Assembly (NCBI GenBank): GCA_937941765.1
Contig: CALDGQ010000033.1
Span: 1 to 42,820, forward strand
Length of the DNA stretch: 42,820 nucleotides
Source: an uncultured Saprospiraceae bacterium
GTDB taxonomy: Bacteria > Bacteroidota > Bacteroidia > Chitinophagales > Saprospiraceae
Reading direction: 5' to 3'
Made by a program: the position numbers and the translations under genes
The notes under the pieces: model-generated
The model's database searches: none
Seen by the model: the letters and a program-made list of their open reading frames with translations, nothing else
What the model was told of the DNA's origin: nothing
Shown here: one piece after another, positions 1-9,269 of the stretch
Numbering within the stretch: position 1 is the stretch's first letter
Layout: every line of letters starts with the position of its first letter

Positions 1-3000
1 TTTTTATTGCTAATCGCAGCATCTTGTAGAATCTTCAAACGATTATCATTCTCAGATTCATTTGTTTTGTGAAGATTTCTTAGTGTACTGATTTGCGCTT
101 GCTTTTCTTCTTCAGTTGCACGGATTACTTCTTTTGGTAAAACCGTTGGAGAACCATCTTTAGACAAGAAAGTATTTACACCGATGATTGGAAATTCACC
201 CGTATGTTTTAGGGTCTCATAGTATAAACTTTCATCTTGAATCTTGCTACGTTGATACATTGTTTCCATAGCACCAAGTACACCACCTCTTTCTGTGATG
301 CGATCAAATTCAGTCAGTACTGCTTCCTCAACCAAGTCCGTCAATTCTTCAATAATAAAAGAACCTTGCAAGACATTCTCATTTTTCGCAAGTCCTAATT
401 CATGATTGATAATCATCTGAATGGCAACAGCACGACGGACACTTTCTTCAGTCGGTGTTGTGATGGCTTCATCGTATGCATTCGTGTGCAGTGAGTTGCA
501 ATTGTCGTAAATTGCATACAATGCTTGTAAGGTCGTACGGATATCGTTGAAAGAAATTTCCTGAGCGTGTAAAGAACGACCCGAAGTTTGGATATGATAT
601 TTTAATTTTTGAGAACGTTCATTAGCATTGTATTTTTCCGACATGGCTTTGGCCCAAATTCTTCTCGCCACTCTTCCGATCACCGCATATTCAGGATCAA
701 TTCCATTAGAAAAGAAGAAGGATAAATTCGGTGCAAAATCATTGATGTCCATTCCTCTTGACAAATAGTATTCTACAAAAGTAAATCCATTGGCCAATGT
801 AAATGCTAATTGTGAAATCGGATTGGCACCTGCTTCTGCAATATGATATCCCGAAATTGAAACGGAATAAAAATTTCTGACTTTGTGGTCAATAAAATAC
901 TGTTGCACATCACCCATTAATTTTAGGGAGAATTCAGTAGAAAAAATACAAGTATTTTGCGCTTGATCTTCTTTTAAGATATCTGCTTGTACGGTTCCTC
1001 TAACAGAGTTGAGTGCTTTTGCTTTTAATTCTTTATAAATTGCCGGTTCCAAAACCTGATCTCCTGTCAAGCCTAACAACATCAAGCCGAGACCGTCATT
1101 TCCTTTGGGAATTTCGCCATTGTATTTTGGTCTTGGATTTCCTTTGTCGTCATATTGCTTTTTGAAAGCGGCTTCAACTTTGGATTCCAATTTATTTTCT
1201 TTGATGTACTTTTCACATTGCTGATCGATGGCTGCGTTCATAAAAAATGCACAGATGGTTGCAGCAGGACCGTTGATGGTCATGGATACAGAAGTTTTCG
1301 GATCACTCAAATCAAAACCAGAGTACAGTTTCTTTGCATCATCCAAACAACAAATAGACACGCCAGAATTTCCAACCTTCCCATAAATATCAGGCCGATG
1401 ATCTGGATCTTCTCCATACAAAGTCACTGAGTCAAAAGCCGTTGACAATCTAGCTGCTGGCATGTCACTTGACAAGTAATGGAATCTTGTGTTCGTTCTT
1501 TCCGGTCCACCTTCACCTGCAAACATTCTAGTTGGATCTTCCCCTTTTCTTTTGAATGGAAAAACACCAGCCGTAAATGGGAAAGCACCTGGTACATTTT
1601 CTTGCAAATTCCATTTCAAAATTTCGCCCCAATCTTCATATTTCGGTAAACTCACTCTCGGGATATCAGAATGTGATAAGGACTTGGTGGTAGTTGGTAC
1701 TCGGATTTCTTTATCTCTAACTTTGTAGACAAATTCTTTTGCAGTATAATTAGCCTTTTTAGTTTCCCAATCATCTAACAATCTTTTTGCACGACCATCT
1801 AAGTCCAATGCAATTTCATCATAGGTTTTTTGCAAGGCATCTACAACGGCACCTTGGCCCGTTATTCCATTCTGACTAGAGACGGTGTCAATACTTTTGT
1901 TCAAAGCGAATAACTTTCTTGCGATCTCCACCTGCTTATTTGCCCAACGATCATACTGTCGATTGTTTTCAGAAATCTCGGAAAGATAACGAGTACGATT
2001 TGGTGGAATGATGTATATTTTTTCACTAACACCAGCTGAAATTTTCAAGTCTGTTTTAAAAGGTGCTTTTGTTTTCTCAACAATTTTTTTCATCAATGCG
2101 GAATATAAATTGTTCATTCCTGGATCATTGAATTGAGAAGCGATCGTACCATAGACCGGCATATCTTCCATCGGTGTTTCCCACAATTGATGATTGCGTA
2201 AGTATTGTTTTTTGACATCTCTCAAAGCATCCAAGGCACCACGTTTGTCAAACTTATTAATTGCAATCATGTCTGCAAAGTCGAGCATGTCGATTTTTTC
2301 CAATTGGGTGGCAGCTCCATATTCAGGAGTCATTACATACAATGAAACATCAGAATGATCGATGATTTCAGTATCAGATTGACCGATACCAGAAGTTTCC
2401 AAAATAATTAAATCAAAATCAGAAGCTTTCAAAATATCAACTGCCGCTTGTACATGCTTGGATAGCGCCAAATTGGATTGACGGGTTGCCAAGGATCGCA
2501 TATAGACCCGTTCACGATTGATAGAGTTCATACGGATACGATCTCCTAACAAGGCACCTCCTGTTTTTCTTTTAGAAGGATCGACTGAAATAATGGCAAT
2601 TGTTTTATCATCAAAATCCATTACAAACCGACGGACGAGTTCATCTACTAGACTTGATTTTCCAGCACCACCCGTTCCTGTTATTCCTAAAACAGGAATT
2701 GCCTTTGTTGCAATTTCAGTTCTTAGTTTTTCCAACCAAGCTTTATTCTCTTCTGGAAAATTCTCAACAGCAGAAATTAATTTTGCAATTGCTTCTGGAG
2801 ATTTGACGTCAATCTTTTTTAATTCACCATTTAAATTATCACCTAATGGAAAATCACATTTCATCAACACGTCATTGATCATTCCTTGCAATCCCATTTT
2901 ACGACCATCATCAGGTGCATATATTCGAGTGATACCGTATGCTTGAAGATCTGCTATTTCAGTTGGTAAAATAGTTCCACCACCACCACCAAAAATTTTG

Positions 3001-3284
3001 ATGTGACCACAACCTCGTTCTTTCAACAAATCATGCATGTACTTGAAGTATTCATTGTGTCCTCCTTGATATGAAGTAATAGCAATTCCTTGAACATCTT
3101 CTTGAATCGCAGTGTTCACAATTTCATCAACCGATCTATTGTGTCCTAGATGGATTACTTCTGCACCGGTGCTCTGCATGATTCGACGCATGATGTTGAT
3201 AGCTGCATCGTGACCATCGAAGAGGGATGCGGCAGTAACAATTCTGATTTTATTTTTAGGTTGATATGGTGCTATTTGTTCCAT
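1..3284 (-). CDS. icmF: Fused isobutyryl-CoA mutase IcmF (3' end cut by window edge)
   Basis: Adenosylcobalamin-dependent mutase interconverting isobutyryl-CoA and n-butyryl-CoA, with its G-protein chaperone built in. The minus-strand frame is open from an ATG at 3284 to the edge, giving 1094 codons. An N-terminal B12-binding domain (about residues 10-145) has DGHDAA, TSYQGGH and a GGGGG run. A MeaB/MeaI-type GTPase follows, with the Walker A motif GTGGAGKSS near residue 203, ETSGIGQSD near 297 and NKFD near 340. The C-terminal mutase domain contains [11 protein letters not shown] near residue 575. The order B12 domain, GTPase, mutase defines IcmF and separates it from methylmalonyl-CoA mutase, whose B12 domain is C-terminal. 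Family members are roughly 1,090-1,150 residues, so only a short tail should be missing. It lies downstream of a Nudix gene on the same strand. Confidence 0.95.
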   Translation of the reverse strand, partial: MEQIAPYQPKNKIRIVTAASLFDGHDAAINIMRRIMQSTGAEVIHLGHNRSVDEIVNTAIQEDVQGIAITSYQGGHNEYFKYMHDLLKERGCGHIKIFGGGGGTILPTEIADLQAYGITRIYAPDDGRKMGLQGMINDVLMKCDFPLGDNLNGELKKIDVKSPEAIAKLISAVENFPEENKAWLEKLRTEIATKAIPVLGITGTGGAGKSSLVDELVRRFVMDFDDKTIAIISVDPSKRKTGGALLGDRIRMNSINRERVYMRSLATRQSNLALSKHVQAAVDILKASDFDLIILETSGIGQSDTEIIDHSDVSLYVMTPEYGAATQLEKIDMLDFADMIAINKFDKRGALDALRDVKKQYLRNHQLWETPMEDMPVYGTIASQFNDPGMNNLYSALMKKIVEKTKAPFKTDLKISAGVSEKIYIIPPNRTRYLSEISENNRQYDRWANKQVEIARKLFALNKSIDTVSSQNGITGQGAVVDALQKTYDEIALDLDGRAKRLLDDWETKKANYTAKEFVYKVRDKEIRVPTTTKSLSHSDIPRVSLPKYEDWGEILKWNLQENVPGAFPFTAGVFPFKRKGEDPTRMFAGEGGPERTNTRFHYLSSDMPAARLSTAFDSVTLYGEDPDHRPDIYGKVGNSGVSICCLDDAKKLYSGFDLSDPKTSVSMTINGPAATICAFFMNAAIDQQCEKYIKENKLESKVEAAFKKQYDDKGNPRPKYNGEIPKGNDGLGLMLLGLTGDQVLEPAIYKELKAKALNSVRGTVQADILKEDQAQNTCIFSTEFSLKLMGDVQQYFIDHKVRNFYSVSISGYHIAEAGANPISQLAFTLANGFTFVEYYLSRGMDINDFAPNLSFFFSNGIDPEYAVIGRVARRIWAKAMSEKYNANERSQKLKYHIQTSGRSLHAQEISFNDIRTTLQALYAIYDNCNSLHTNAYDEAITTPTEESVRRAVAIQMIINHELGLAKNENVLQGSFIIEELTDLVEEAVLTEFDRITERGGVLGAMETMYQRSKIQDESLYYETLKHTGEFPIIGVNTFLSKDGSPTVLPKEVIRATEEEKQAQISTLRNLHKTNESENDNRLKILQDAAISNK

Positions 3285-3323
3285 AAAAGTCGGTGGTGTT
3301 TGTAATGTAAAGTTACGGTTTAT

Positions 3324-3399
3324 AAGTCTAAGATTAAGAATAAGTTTAAGTATAAATGAAGACGTGATCTTATTTAAACTTAATCTTCAACTTAGACTT
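3324..3399. repeat. 26-bp imperfect inverted repeat between Nudix gene and icmF
   Basis: The arms at 3324-3349 and 3374-3399 match at 23 of 26 positions when one is reverse-complemented, around a 24-base loop. Both arms are built from words such as AAGTCTAAG and TAAGTTTAA. The structure begins five bases after the Nudix stop codon on the minus strand, so it could form a large hairpin in that transcript. There is no clean U-tract, so a terminator role is uncertain. Confidence 0.7.
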
Positions 3400-3403
3400 C
3401 AAC

Positions 3404-4027
3404 TTATTCTAGCATGCTCAAAAATTCACTCAATATCATAGCAGTCGCACCCCAAAGCACATGTCTATCAATTTCAAAATAGGGAACATTGGTTAGTTTA
3501 AAATTTCCGGGAGCGACAAGGTCCTTTATTTGCTTGGTACTAGGATTTTGTAAATGAGACAATGGGACTTCTAAAATAGATTTTACTTCCGCTTCTTCTG
3601 GTGTAAATGTAGGAGTATTGTTGCAATAACCAACAAATGGATGAACTAGAAAATTACTAACAGGAACTGGTAGGTCTGTAATTTGACCTAAAATCTGAAT
3701 ATCCTTTGTAACAACACCAACTTCTTCATGTGCTTCCCGAATTGCAGTCATTTCAAAATCTGTATCTGTAGGATCATGACTACCACCTGGTAAACTAATT
3801 TGACCAGCATGTCGATCGTTTTTATGTCGAGAAGTACGTTCGATCAGAACAAGGTGAGGTTCATTATTTTTTGGATACAATAAAATGAGGACGGAAGCAT
3901 CTTTAGGATTTTTGAGCTGGATAACTTGATTTCTTGGTCTATCCATTGCAGCCATTTTGTATTGGGCTGGTTTTCCGGGTAGTGGTTGTTGGAAGGCGTT
4001 GGATATTTTATTGATTAGTTCTTGCAT
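3404..4027 (-). CDS. Nudix hydrolase, CoA diphosphatase type (NudL/NUDT7-8-like)
   Basis: Probable CoA or acyl-CoA pyrophosphatase that cleaves CoA to phosphopantetheine and 3',5'-ADP; cytoplasmic. The 207-residue protein has the CoA-specific signature upstream of the Nudix box, read as ERTSRHKNDRHAGQISLPGG (residues 63-82). The Nudix box follows, with REAHEEVGV at residues 97-105. As in other CoA-type Nudix proteins, the first acidic residue of the box is Asp rather than Glu. The length fits the family (about 190-220). It is co-directional with icmF, 119 bases upstream, with an inverted repeat between them, so co-transcription is possible but unproven. The pairing suggests handling of CoA or acyl-CoA. 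The exact substrate cannot be read from sequence. Confidence 0.88.
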   Translation of the reverse strand: MQELINKISNAFQQPLPGKPAQYKMAAMDRPRNQVIQLKNPKDASVLILLYPKNNEPHLVLIERTSRHKNDRHAGQISLPGGSHDPTDTDFEMTAIREAHEEVGVVTKDIQILGQITDLPVPVSNFLVHPFVGYCNNTPTFTPEEAEVKSILEVPLSHLQNPSTKQIKDLVAPGNFKLTNVPYFEIDRHVLWGATAMILSEFLSMLE

Positions 4028-4038
4028 TTAATAGGTAG

Positions 4039-4219
4039 TTTTTTTACCATAGATATTATTTTTTTACCACAGAGATCACATAAGGAACAGAGAACACAAA
4101 GTTTTTTTACTATTTAGATCACGTAAGATACAAACAACACAAGAAACACACGTACCCTCTTTGTGCGCTTTGTTTTTTTGTGTTTTCTATGTGGTAAAAA
4201 AAATCTTTGTGGTAAAAAC
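4039..4219. repeat. Imperfect palindrome built from ACCACAGAG/CTTTGTGGT words
   Basis: The left part carries TTTTTTTACCA twice (4039-4049 and about 4049-4060), followed by CAGAGATCACA and AACACAAAG. The right part carries the reverse complements: CTTTGTG, TGTTTTCTATGTGGTAAAAA and CTTTGTGGTAAAAA. The whole 180-base stretch could fold as one long stem. Words such as CACAGAGATCACA recur, reverse-complemented, at 14958-14985. No reading frame of note is present. Confidence 0.6.
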
Positions 4220-4230
4220 ACTAATGTCAT

Positions 4231-4270
4231 AAAAAAGAAACCCCGTAATGCAAAATCACCACGGGGTTTC
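4231..4270 (-). terminator. Rho-independent terminator after hemD
   Basis: The stem arms GAAACCCCGT (4237-4246) and ACGGGGTTTC (4261-4270) pair perfectly over 10 bp with a 14-base loop. On the minus strand the stem is followed by six T residues (4236-4231). It lies 24 bases beyond the hemD stop and should end the DUF4271-hemD transcript. Confidence 0.85.
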
Positions 4271-4294
4271 AATAAGTTCTAACAAGAAATAGTA

Positions 4295-5068
4295 CTATTT
4301 GTTGGAGACTTTTAGATATTTTTCAATGGCCATAGTCATAGAAGGAACATCTACTTCAGGCGCTTTGATATTAATCGTTAATCCTTTTTCAATAACTGCG
4401 TTACTTGTCTTGGCTCCGTAGACAGCAATTCTAGTTTCATTTTGTTTAAACTGAGGAAAATTCTCATACAAAGAATGAATACCAAGTGGGCTGAAGAAAA
4501 CTAGCACATCGTAAGTGATATCACTTAAGTCTGACAAATCACTAGCGACCGTTTTGTACATAACTGCTTCCGTGTATTCGTAGTTATGTTCTGACAAATA
4601 GTTCGTCACAGCAGTACTACCCAAATTAGAACAAGGAATTAGGAAATTCTCTGTTTTGTGTTTGTTTAAGTAGGTCTTAAGGTCGTCAATTTTTCTTTTC
4701 CCAACAAAAACTTTACGTTTTCTATAAACGATAAATTTCTGTAGGTAATTGGCGATAGCTTCAGATAGACAAAAGTATTTGGTATCTGCAGACATTTTGA
4801 TCCTCAATTCTGTTGCCATTCTAAAAAAATGATCAATAGCATTTTTACTATTAAGAATGACACAGTTATATTCTAAAGGTTTGATCTTAGATCTTCTAAA
4901 TTCCTTAGCATTGACAGGTTCTACATGGATAAACGATCTCCAATCGATTGATATCTTGTATTTATCTGCGAGGTCGAAGTAAGGTGATCTTTCTGGTTTT
5001 GGCTGAGAGATTAAGATTGTTTTCACCTTCTTTAGTTTATCTCCAGCTGGCTTCCCATTTGCTGACAT
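4295..5068 (-). CDS. hemD: Uroporphyrinogen-III synthase family protein (HemD)
   Basis: Likely cyclises hydroxymethylbilane to uroporphyrinogen III in tetrapyrrole synthesis; cytoplasmic. The 257-residue protein matches the usual length and two-lobed pattern of the family. KTILISQPKPE opens lobe one, and VILNSKNAIDHFF is the typical stretch near residue 90. LIPCSNLGST near residue 145 begins lobe two, and VLVFFSPLGIHSL near residue 190 is the family's 'FTSPS' region. The N-terminal 14 residues extend before the first beta strand. Sequence conservation in HemD is weak, so the call rests on this pattern and on context. The DUF4271 membrane protein 24 bases upstream is, to my knowledge, a common partner in Bacteroidota. 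A terminator follows the gene. Confidence 0.8.
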   Translation of the reverse strand: MSANGKPAGDKLKKVKTILISQPKPERSPYFDLADKYKISIDWRSFIHVEPVNAKEFRRSKIKPLEYNCVILNSKNAIDHFFRMATELRIKMSADTKYFCLSEAIANYLQKFIVYRKRKVFVGKRKIDDLKTYLNKHKTENFLIPCSNLGSTAVTNYLSEHNYEYTEAVMYKTVASDLSDLSDITYDVLVFFSPLGIHSLYENFPQFKQNETRIAVYGAKTSNAVIEKGLTINIKAPEVDVPSMTMAIEKYLKVSNK

Positions 5069-5092
5069 ATATAGTAGAATTGTATTAAATGA

Positions 5093-6112
5093 TTATTGAA
5101 TCCCGTTTTGAATCATGATATACTTGATCAAAACGATGACCGGTGCTATTTCGACGGCACAAAGGTATATAAAAAAATGAAATTTATGAAAGGAAAATAG
5201 TTTCATTGCCAATAGAAAGCTCCTTAGCGCTTTAAAGAGAAAAACACCTAAAATAGCCAATAATCCTATGAAAATTAGTGATTTAGCTAAGCCTGGTGAG
5301 GCAAAAGCAATGGCAAAATTAAGCGGCACTAAAATAATTCCTAACATATTATTGAACACCATAATCGTAAAATTATAGAGTCCCATTTCTGGTTTTATCT
5401 GAAAAACGTAGTCTAAAAAGTTCAGAACAAAATGTTTAAGCGCATATGTGCCTGCAACGACTCCACCAATTTGAAGCAAATTAGAAGCATCGGCCGCAAC
5501 ATATTGCGGATAAAATTTGGTAGCACTTAAGAAAATAAAAATGCTCAAATTGATAAAAAACAATAAGTACAAAAAGAGGTAAGGAAAATCAACACTAGAA
5601 CGTTGTTCTCGATGTGATAACCTCAAAATGTTGTGATTGAAAAATGAGCGATAAACTTTCGTCAAGTAGTTTCTAAAAATTGTAATAAAGAATGCCAGTC
5701 CGATAAGAACGGATGTCATGAGCCAAAACAAAAGACTGTTCGTACTAGTTCCTGATTTTTCTTTTTCTTTTTTTAAAACTGTTTTCTTTTTTAGAACTGG
5801 ATCTTTTGTTGGAGAAACATTGACATTGCTGTTCCGAATTATTTCAAATGGATTATTTGGATTGCTTTTATTGACTGAAGAAATTTCGTTGTTATCTTCT
5901 TGTTCAGTGGCATCCAAAATCCCAGCTGCTGGAATGAAATTCGATTCATTCAAAGTTTGATCAGTGGAGTCAATCTGAGTAGATGTAATTGGTTCTACCG
6001 CATTTTCTCTACCGACTATTTCAAACGGATTTCCAGATTGTGCTACGGCAGGATACAGGAAGCCTAGGCAACAAATGCAAGTTAGAAGTGTATTTTTTAA
6101 AATCTTGTTCAT
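5093..6112 (-). CDS. DUF4271 multi-spanning membrane protein
   Basis: Function unknown. The start is placed at the ATG at 6112 (339 residues) because a signal-like segment begins there (MNKILKNTLLTCICC..., ending AVAQ). A TTG at 6139 would only add nine residues and overlaps a promoter-like motif. Residues about 25-115 are polar and probably disordered, with a duplicated motif (GNPFEIVGR and NNPFEIIRN). About six hydrophobic segments follow, from FWLMTSVLIGLAFF to the C-terminal IYLCAVEIAPVIVLIKYI, matching the DUF4271 arrangement. It is the first gene of a two-gene unit with hemD, 24 bases apart, which hints at a role linked to heme synthesis or its regulation; that is inference only. Confidence 0.8.
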   Translation of the reverse strand: MNKILKNTLLTCICCLGFLYPAVAQSGNPFEIVGRENAVEPITSTQIDSTDQTLNESNFIPAAGILDATEQEDNNEISSVNKSNPNNPFEIIRNSNVNVSPTKDPVLKKKTVLKKEKEKSGTSTNSLLFWLMTSVLIGLAFFITIFRNYLTKVYRSFFNHNILRLSHREQRSSVDFPYLFLYLLFFINLSIFIFLSATKFYPQYVAADASNLLQIGGVVAGTYALKHFVLNFLDYVFQIKPEMGLYNFTIMVFNNMLGIILVPLNFAIAFASPGLAKSLIFIGLLAILGVFLFKALRSFLLAMKLFSFHKFHFFIYLCAVEIAPVIVLIKYIMIQNGIQ

Positions 6113-6136
6113 TAAAAGGTTATGGATGAACGGCTG

Positions 6137-6144
6137 CAAATTTA
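6137..6144 (-). promoter_or_regulatory. Possible Bacteroidota -7 element before DUF4271 gene
   Basis: The minus strand reads TAAATTTG, matching TAnnTTTG, the known -7 element of Bacteroidota promoters. A transcript starting a few bases downstream would give a leader of roughly 20 bases to the ATG at 6112. I do not see a clear TTTG -33 element at the usual distance, so the call is weak. Confidence 0.35.
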
Positions 6145-6350
6145 CTCAAAGCATATTTAAAATTGGCATATATGTATAAATTCTTACACAAACGTGTCAT
6201 TTAAAGGTGTATTGCATATTTGTAGAAACTTAACCTGAACAACCTACGTTACCACTGTTAATGCGCTGTTAATCAAAGAACGGCTATTTACATGTCCTTA
6301 ATAAGTGATTAAATTAGTGGAGCCATACATTATAAATTACCAAACGCTTT

Positions 6351-7631
6351 ATGACTAGTAGTACGATCCGTAGTGTTGTTATTTTGGGAGCCATTGCCAT
6401 CATCGGTATTATTGGTATTCAGACCTATTGGGTTTTGCGAAGTTGGGATTTAAAAGAAGCAGAGTTTGAAAGATCGGTCAATATTGCATTGCAAAGAGTA
6501 GCAAGAGATTTGGCCGCATTGAATGGTACAATTTTGCCTCAGAAAGATTTGATTATTCAGCGTTCTTCAAATACGTATGCGGTCAACATCAATAGTGAAA
6601 TCGATGCGAGTAGTCTTCAATATTATTTGCAAAAAGAAATGGAGTCTCTTTTTCTAAGGTCAGATTTTGAATATGGAATTCATGATTGTGCCAGTGATAA
6701 AATGGTATATGGTCAATACGTCGGTTATAATGAAGATGTAAAGAAACCAGCATTAGTTGAAGATCTACCGAAATACGATGAATTCATTTATTACTTCGTG
6801 GTGCGTTTCCCAAATCGATTGAGTCACATTGTTGGAGACATGAGTATTGCATTGATTCTTTCTGCGATACTATTGATTACTATTTTCTTTTTCGGGTATT
6901 CATTGTTTGTTATATTAAGGCAACAACGTCTTTCCGAAATGCAAAAGGATTTTATCAATAATATGACGCATGAGTTCAAAACACCGATTTCGACCATCAA
7001 AATTTCTTCTGATGTTTTTCTCAATAATGAAGAAATAAAAAAAGACAAACGTTTATATCACTATGCGACCATCATAAAAGAACAAAATGCACGATTAAAT
7101 AGACAAGTAGAAAAAGTTTTAAATTTAGCCAAAGTCGAAAAAGATCATTTGGAATTGAACTTAGAAGAGTTGAATATTCATGAAATATTGCAAAATTCTG
7201 TTGAAAATAATTTGTTACAAATTAAGGAGAAAAATGGTCAATTATTTACTAACTTTACTTCATCACACCCAATAATTAAAGCTGACAGGCTACACCTTAC
7301 CAACATCTTAGATAACTTAATAGATAATGCGATCAAGTATTGTCAAAAGTTACCTGTGATAACTTTAACGACTTTAGACAAAGAAGGGAGAATTGAATTA
7401 AGCGTCGCTGACAAAGGCATCGGCATCGCTGAAGAACATCAGGCTAAAATCTTCGATAAATTTTACAGAGTGCCAACAGGAAATGTGCACAATGTGAAAG
7501 GATTCGGACTTGGCCTTTTTTACATTAAAAACATTTGTGATGCACACGGGTGGAAGTTAAATTTAATCAGTTCACCGGAGAAGGGTACGACTATCAAGAT
7601 CGGAATGAACACTATACCAAACAAAAGATGA
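6351..7631 (+). CDS. Sensor histidine kinase (RprX-like)
   Basis: Membrane kinase that autophosphorylates on His and passes phosphate to the next gene's regulator. The first membrane segment spans residues 8-28, an extracytoplasmic sensor region of about 130 residues follows, and the second segment spans residues 160-188. There is no obvious HAMP domain. The H-box is NNMTHEFKTP with His207. The ATPase domain has an N-box (NILDNLIDNAIKY, 318-330), G1 (DKGIGI, 354-359), an F-box (IFDKFYR, 367-373) and G2 (GFGLGL, 384-389). Length and layout resemble RprX of Bacteroides. The stop overlaps the response regulator start by four bases (ATGA). The signal sensed is unknown. Confidence 0.93.
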   Translation: MTSSTIRSVVILGAIAIIGIIGIQTYWVLRSWDLKEAEFERSVNIALQRVARDLAALNGTILPQKDLIIQRSSNTYAVNINSEIDASSLQYYLQKEMESLFLRSDFEYGIHDCASDKMVYGQYVGYNEDVKKPALVEDLPKYDEFIYYFVVRFPNRLSHIVGDMSIALILSAILLITIFFFGYSLFVILRQQRLSEMQKDFINNMTHEFKTPISTIKISSDVFLNNEEIKKDKRLYHYATIIKEQNARLNRQVEKVLNLAKVEKDHLELNLEELNIHEILQNSVENNLLQIKEKNGQLFTNFTSSHPIIKADRLHLTNILDNLIDNAIKYCQKLPVITLTTLDKEGRIELSVADKGIGIAEEHQAKIFDKFYRVPTGNVHNVKGFGLGLFYIKNICDAHGWKLNLISSPEKGTTIKIGMNTIPNKR

Positions 7632-8308
7632 AAGCACATTTATTATATGTAGAAGATGATGAAAGCTTGAGTTTTGTAACTCGAGACAATCTTGAATTGC
7701 AAGGTTATCAAATTACGCATTGTGACAATGGCGCCACTGCTTTAGAGATCATTAAAAACAATACTTTTGATCTTTGTATTTTGGATGTTATGTTACCGGA
7801 GATTGATGGCTTTACAATTGCCGAAGAAATTCGAAAAAATAACAATGAAGTTCCAATTATCTTTTTAACTGCCAAATCGCTTAAAGAAGATAAAATTCAT
7901 GGTTTAAAATTAGGTGGTGATGATTATATCACGAAGCCATTTAGTATTGAAGAATTGATTCTGAAAATCGAAGTCTTTCTAAAAAGAAGTAAGATAAATA
8001 TTCCGCAAGAGTTGGCTAGTTACGACGTTGGAATGTTCAACTTGGATTATCCTAATCTAGCACTCAATCAAAATGGAACTAGCAAATCCCTCACACAAAA
8101 AGAAGCAGATCTCCTCAAATATCTAATCGAAAATAAAAATGCGGTCATCAAAAGATCGGCCATTCTGAAATCCATTTGGGGAGAAGATGATTATTTTTTG
8201 GGCAGAAGTTTGGATGTTTTTATTTCCCGACTTCGGAAATATCTAAAGGCTGATGAGACTGTTAAGATTGAGAATATTCATGGTGTTGGGTTTCGGTTGA
8301 AAGGGTAG
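7628..8308 (+). CDS. OmpR/PhoB-family response regulator (RprY-like)
   Basis: DNA-binding partner of the kinase just upstream. The start is set at the ATG at 7628, inside the kinase stop (ATGA overlap), because the receiver domain begins there (MKAHLLYVEDDES). Upstream in-frame codons lie within the kinase gene and read as non-homologous sequence. In the 226-residue protein the phospho-acceptor is Asp53 (ILDVMLPEIDG), with Thr81 and Lys103 as switch residues. The C-terminal winged helix (about residues 135-226) carries TQKEADLLKYL and the recognition-helix region SLDVFISRLRKYL, ending in IHGVGFRL. All key residues are present, so this should be a working regulator translationally coupled to the kinase. 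Target genes are unknown. Confidence 0.93.
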   Translation: MKAHLLYVEDDESLSFVTRDNLELQGYQITHCDNGATALEIIKNNTFDLCILDVMLPEIDGFTIAEEIRKNNNEVPIIFLTAKSLKEDKIHGLKLGGDDYITKPFSIEELILKIEVFLKRSKINIPQELASYDVGMFNLDYPNLALNQNGTSKSLTQKEADLLKYLIENKNAVIKRSAILKSIWGEDDYFLGRSLDVFISRLRKYLKADETVKIENIHGVGFRLKG

Positions 8309-8341
8309 TTTCTTAGGATCTTGTTTCTTAGAATTTTGGTG

Positions 8342-9064
8342 TCATTTTTTTATCAAATGGGGAACACTCCCCAATTCCCAATCAATCACTAATCCCTTGG
8401 CCAATTTATTCGCCACCGCTTTCCCATACATCACTTCCGTCAAATACAAAGAAGCTTCAAATGACTTAGCACCTCCAGCAGAAGTAATATATTTCCCATC
8501 ATGTACAAACAATACATCTTCATGAACTGTTAGATGAGGAAACATCTTTCGCATTGCTTCAATATCTCCAGGGAAAGTAGTGGATTCAATTCCATCTAGC
8601 AAGCCAGCCTTCGCCAATACAAAAGCGCCATCACAATGAGAAGTCATATACATTGCTTCTTTGTCCACCCGTTTTATAAAGTCGAGCATTTTTGTGTCTT
8701 CTAGATCAGTATCGAGATGATGTTCGGCACTTGGGATGACGAGGATATCAATTTTTGGAAGTTCATCTTTCAAATAATTGTAATCAGGAATTAAACGCAT
8801 GCCTTCAAATGAGGTGATGACTCCATTGGTATTGGCAACGGTAAAGACATTCATAGGTTTAATTCCTTTTCTGAAAATAGTGTGTTGGAATATGTCGTAT
8901 GGTGCCGTTAACTCTGTATTGTAGACGCCGTCCATGATTAGAAATGCGACGTTGTAACGGTTGTCTACAAGGGTTGGTTTAGTGCCTAGATTTTGCTTTT
9001 CTATTGGTTGAGTGCAAGAGAATATTGTTGAAGTAATTATAAGTAGGAGGATAAATTTATTCAT
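8342..9064 (-). CDS. DJ-1/PfpI (GlxA-like) family lipoprotein
   Basis: A DJ-1/PfpI-superfamily domain of the type found as the N-terminal half of GlxA-like regulators and in isonitrile hydratases, here alone and exported. Residues 1-17 form a lipoprotein signal with the lipobox IFSC, giving a lipidated Cys17. The conserved acidic residue before the active site appears as Glu51 (NTELTAPYDIF). The nucleophile elbow is SHCDGAFVLA with Cys144, followed by AGLLDG and ITSAGG. No AraC-type DNA-binding domain follows, so this is not a regulator. The 240 residues fit a single domain plus signal. Enzymatic activity (amidase, hydratase or glyoxalase-like) cannot be decided from sequence. It is converged upon by the response regulator gene, with 33 bases between stops. 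Confidence 0.85.
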   Translation of the reverse strand: MNKFILLLIITSTIFSCTQPIEKQNLGTKPTLVDNRYNVAFLIMDGVYNTELTAPYDIFQHTIFRKGIKPMNVFTVANTNGVITSFEGMRLIPDYNYLKDELPKIDILVIPSAEHHLDTDLEDTKMLDFIKRVDKEAMYMTSHCDGAFVLAKAGLLDGIESTTFPGDIEAMRKMFPHLTVHEDVLFVHDGKYITSAGGAKSFEASLYLTEVMYGKAVANKLAKGLVIDWELGSVPHLIKK

Positions 9065-9096
9065 AATTTTTGATTCAGTTTGGAGTTATTAAACAG

Positions 9097-9215
9097 AGGG
9101 ACTCGGAGATTTTACGTGCTCACGTTTCAACGAACTCACCTCCAGTTGTCTCCGAGCTCCACTTCGACATTCGACATTCTGCGGTTGGATATTCTGCGGT
9201 TCAATTACCGCATTT
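9097..9215. repeat. Composite intergenic repeat with CTCGGAGA inverted repeat
   Basis: CTCGGAGA (9102-9109) and TCTCCGAG (9149-9156) form a perfect 8-bp inverted repeat around 39 bases. To its right are short direct repeats: CGACATTC twice, and ATTCTGCGGTT twice. The stretch lies between two minus-strand genes. A short open frame through it looks like translated repeat rather than a gene. Confidence 0.5.
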
Positions 9216-9269
9216 CAAATTAGTTTTCCCACAGTTTTCCTTAGAGATTATCTGTTTGAAAATAAAAAA

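Noticed and set aside
2518..2946. Plus-strand open frame of 142 codons
   Set aside because: It lies entirely within icmF on the other strand, whose motifs are clear; it is an antisense shadow.
7550..7627. Upstream extension of the response regulator
   Set aside because: It lies in the kinase coding sequence; the receiver domain begins at the ATG at 7628 in the stop overlap.
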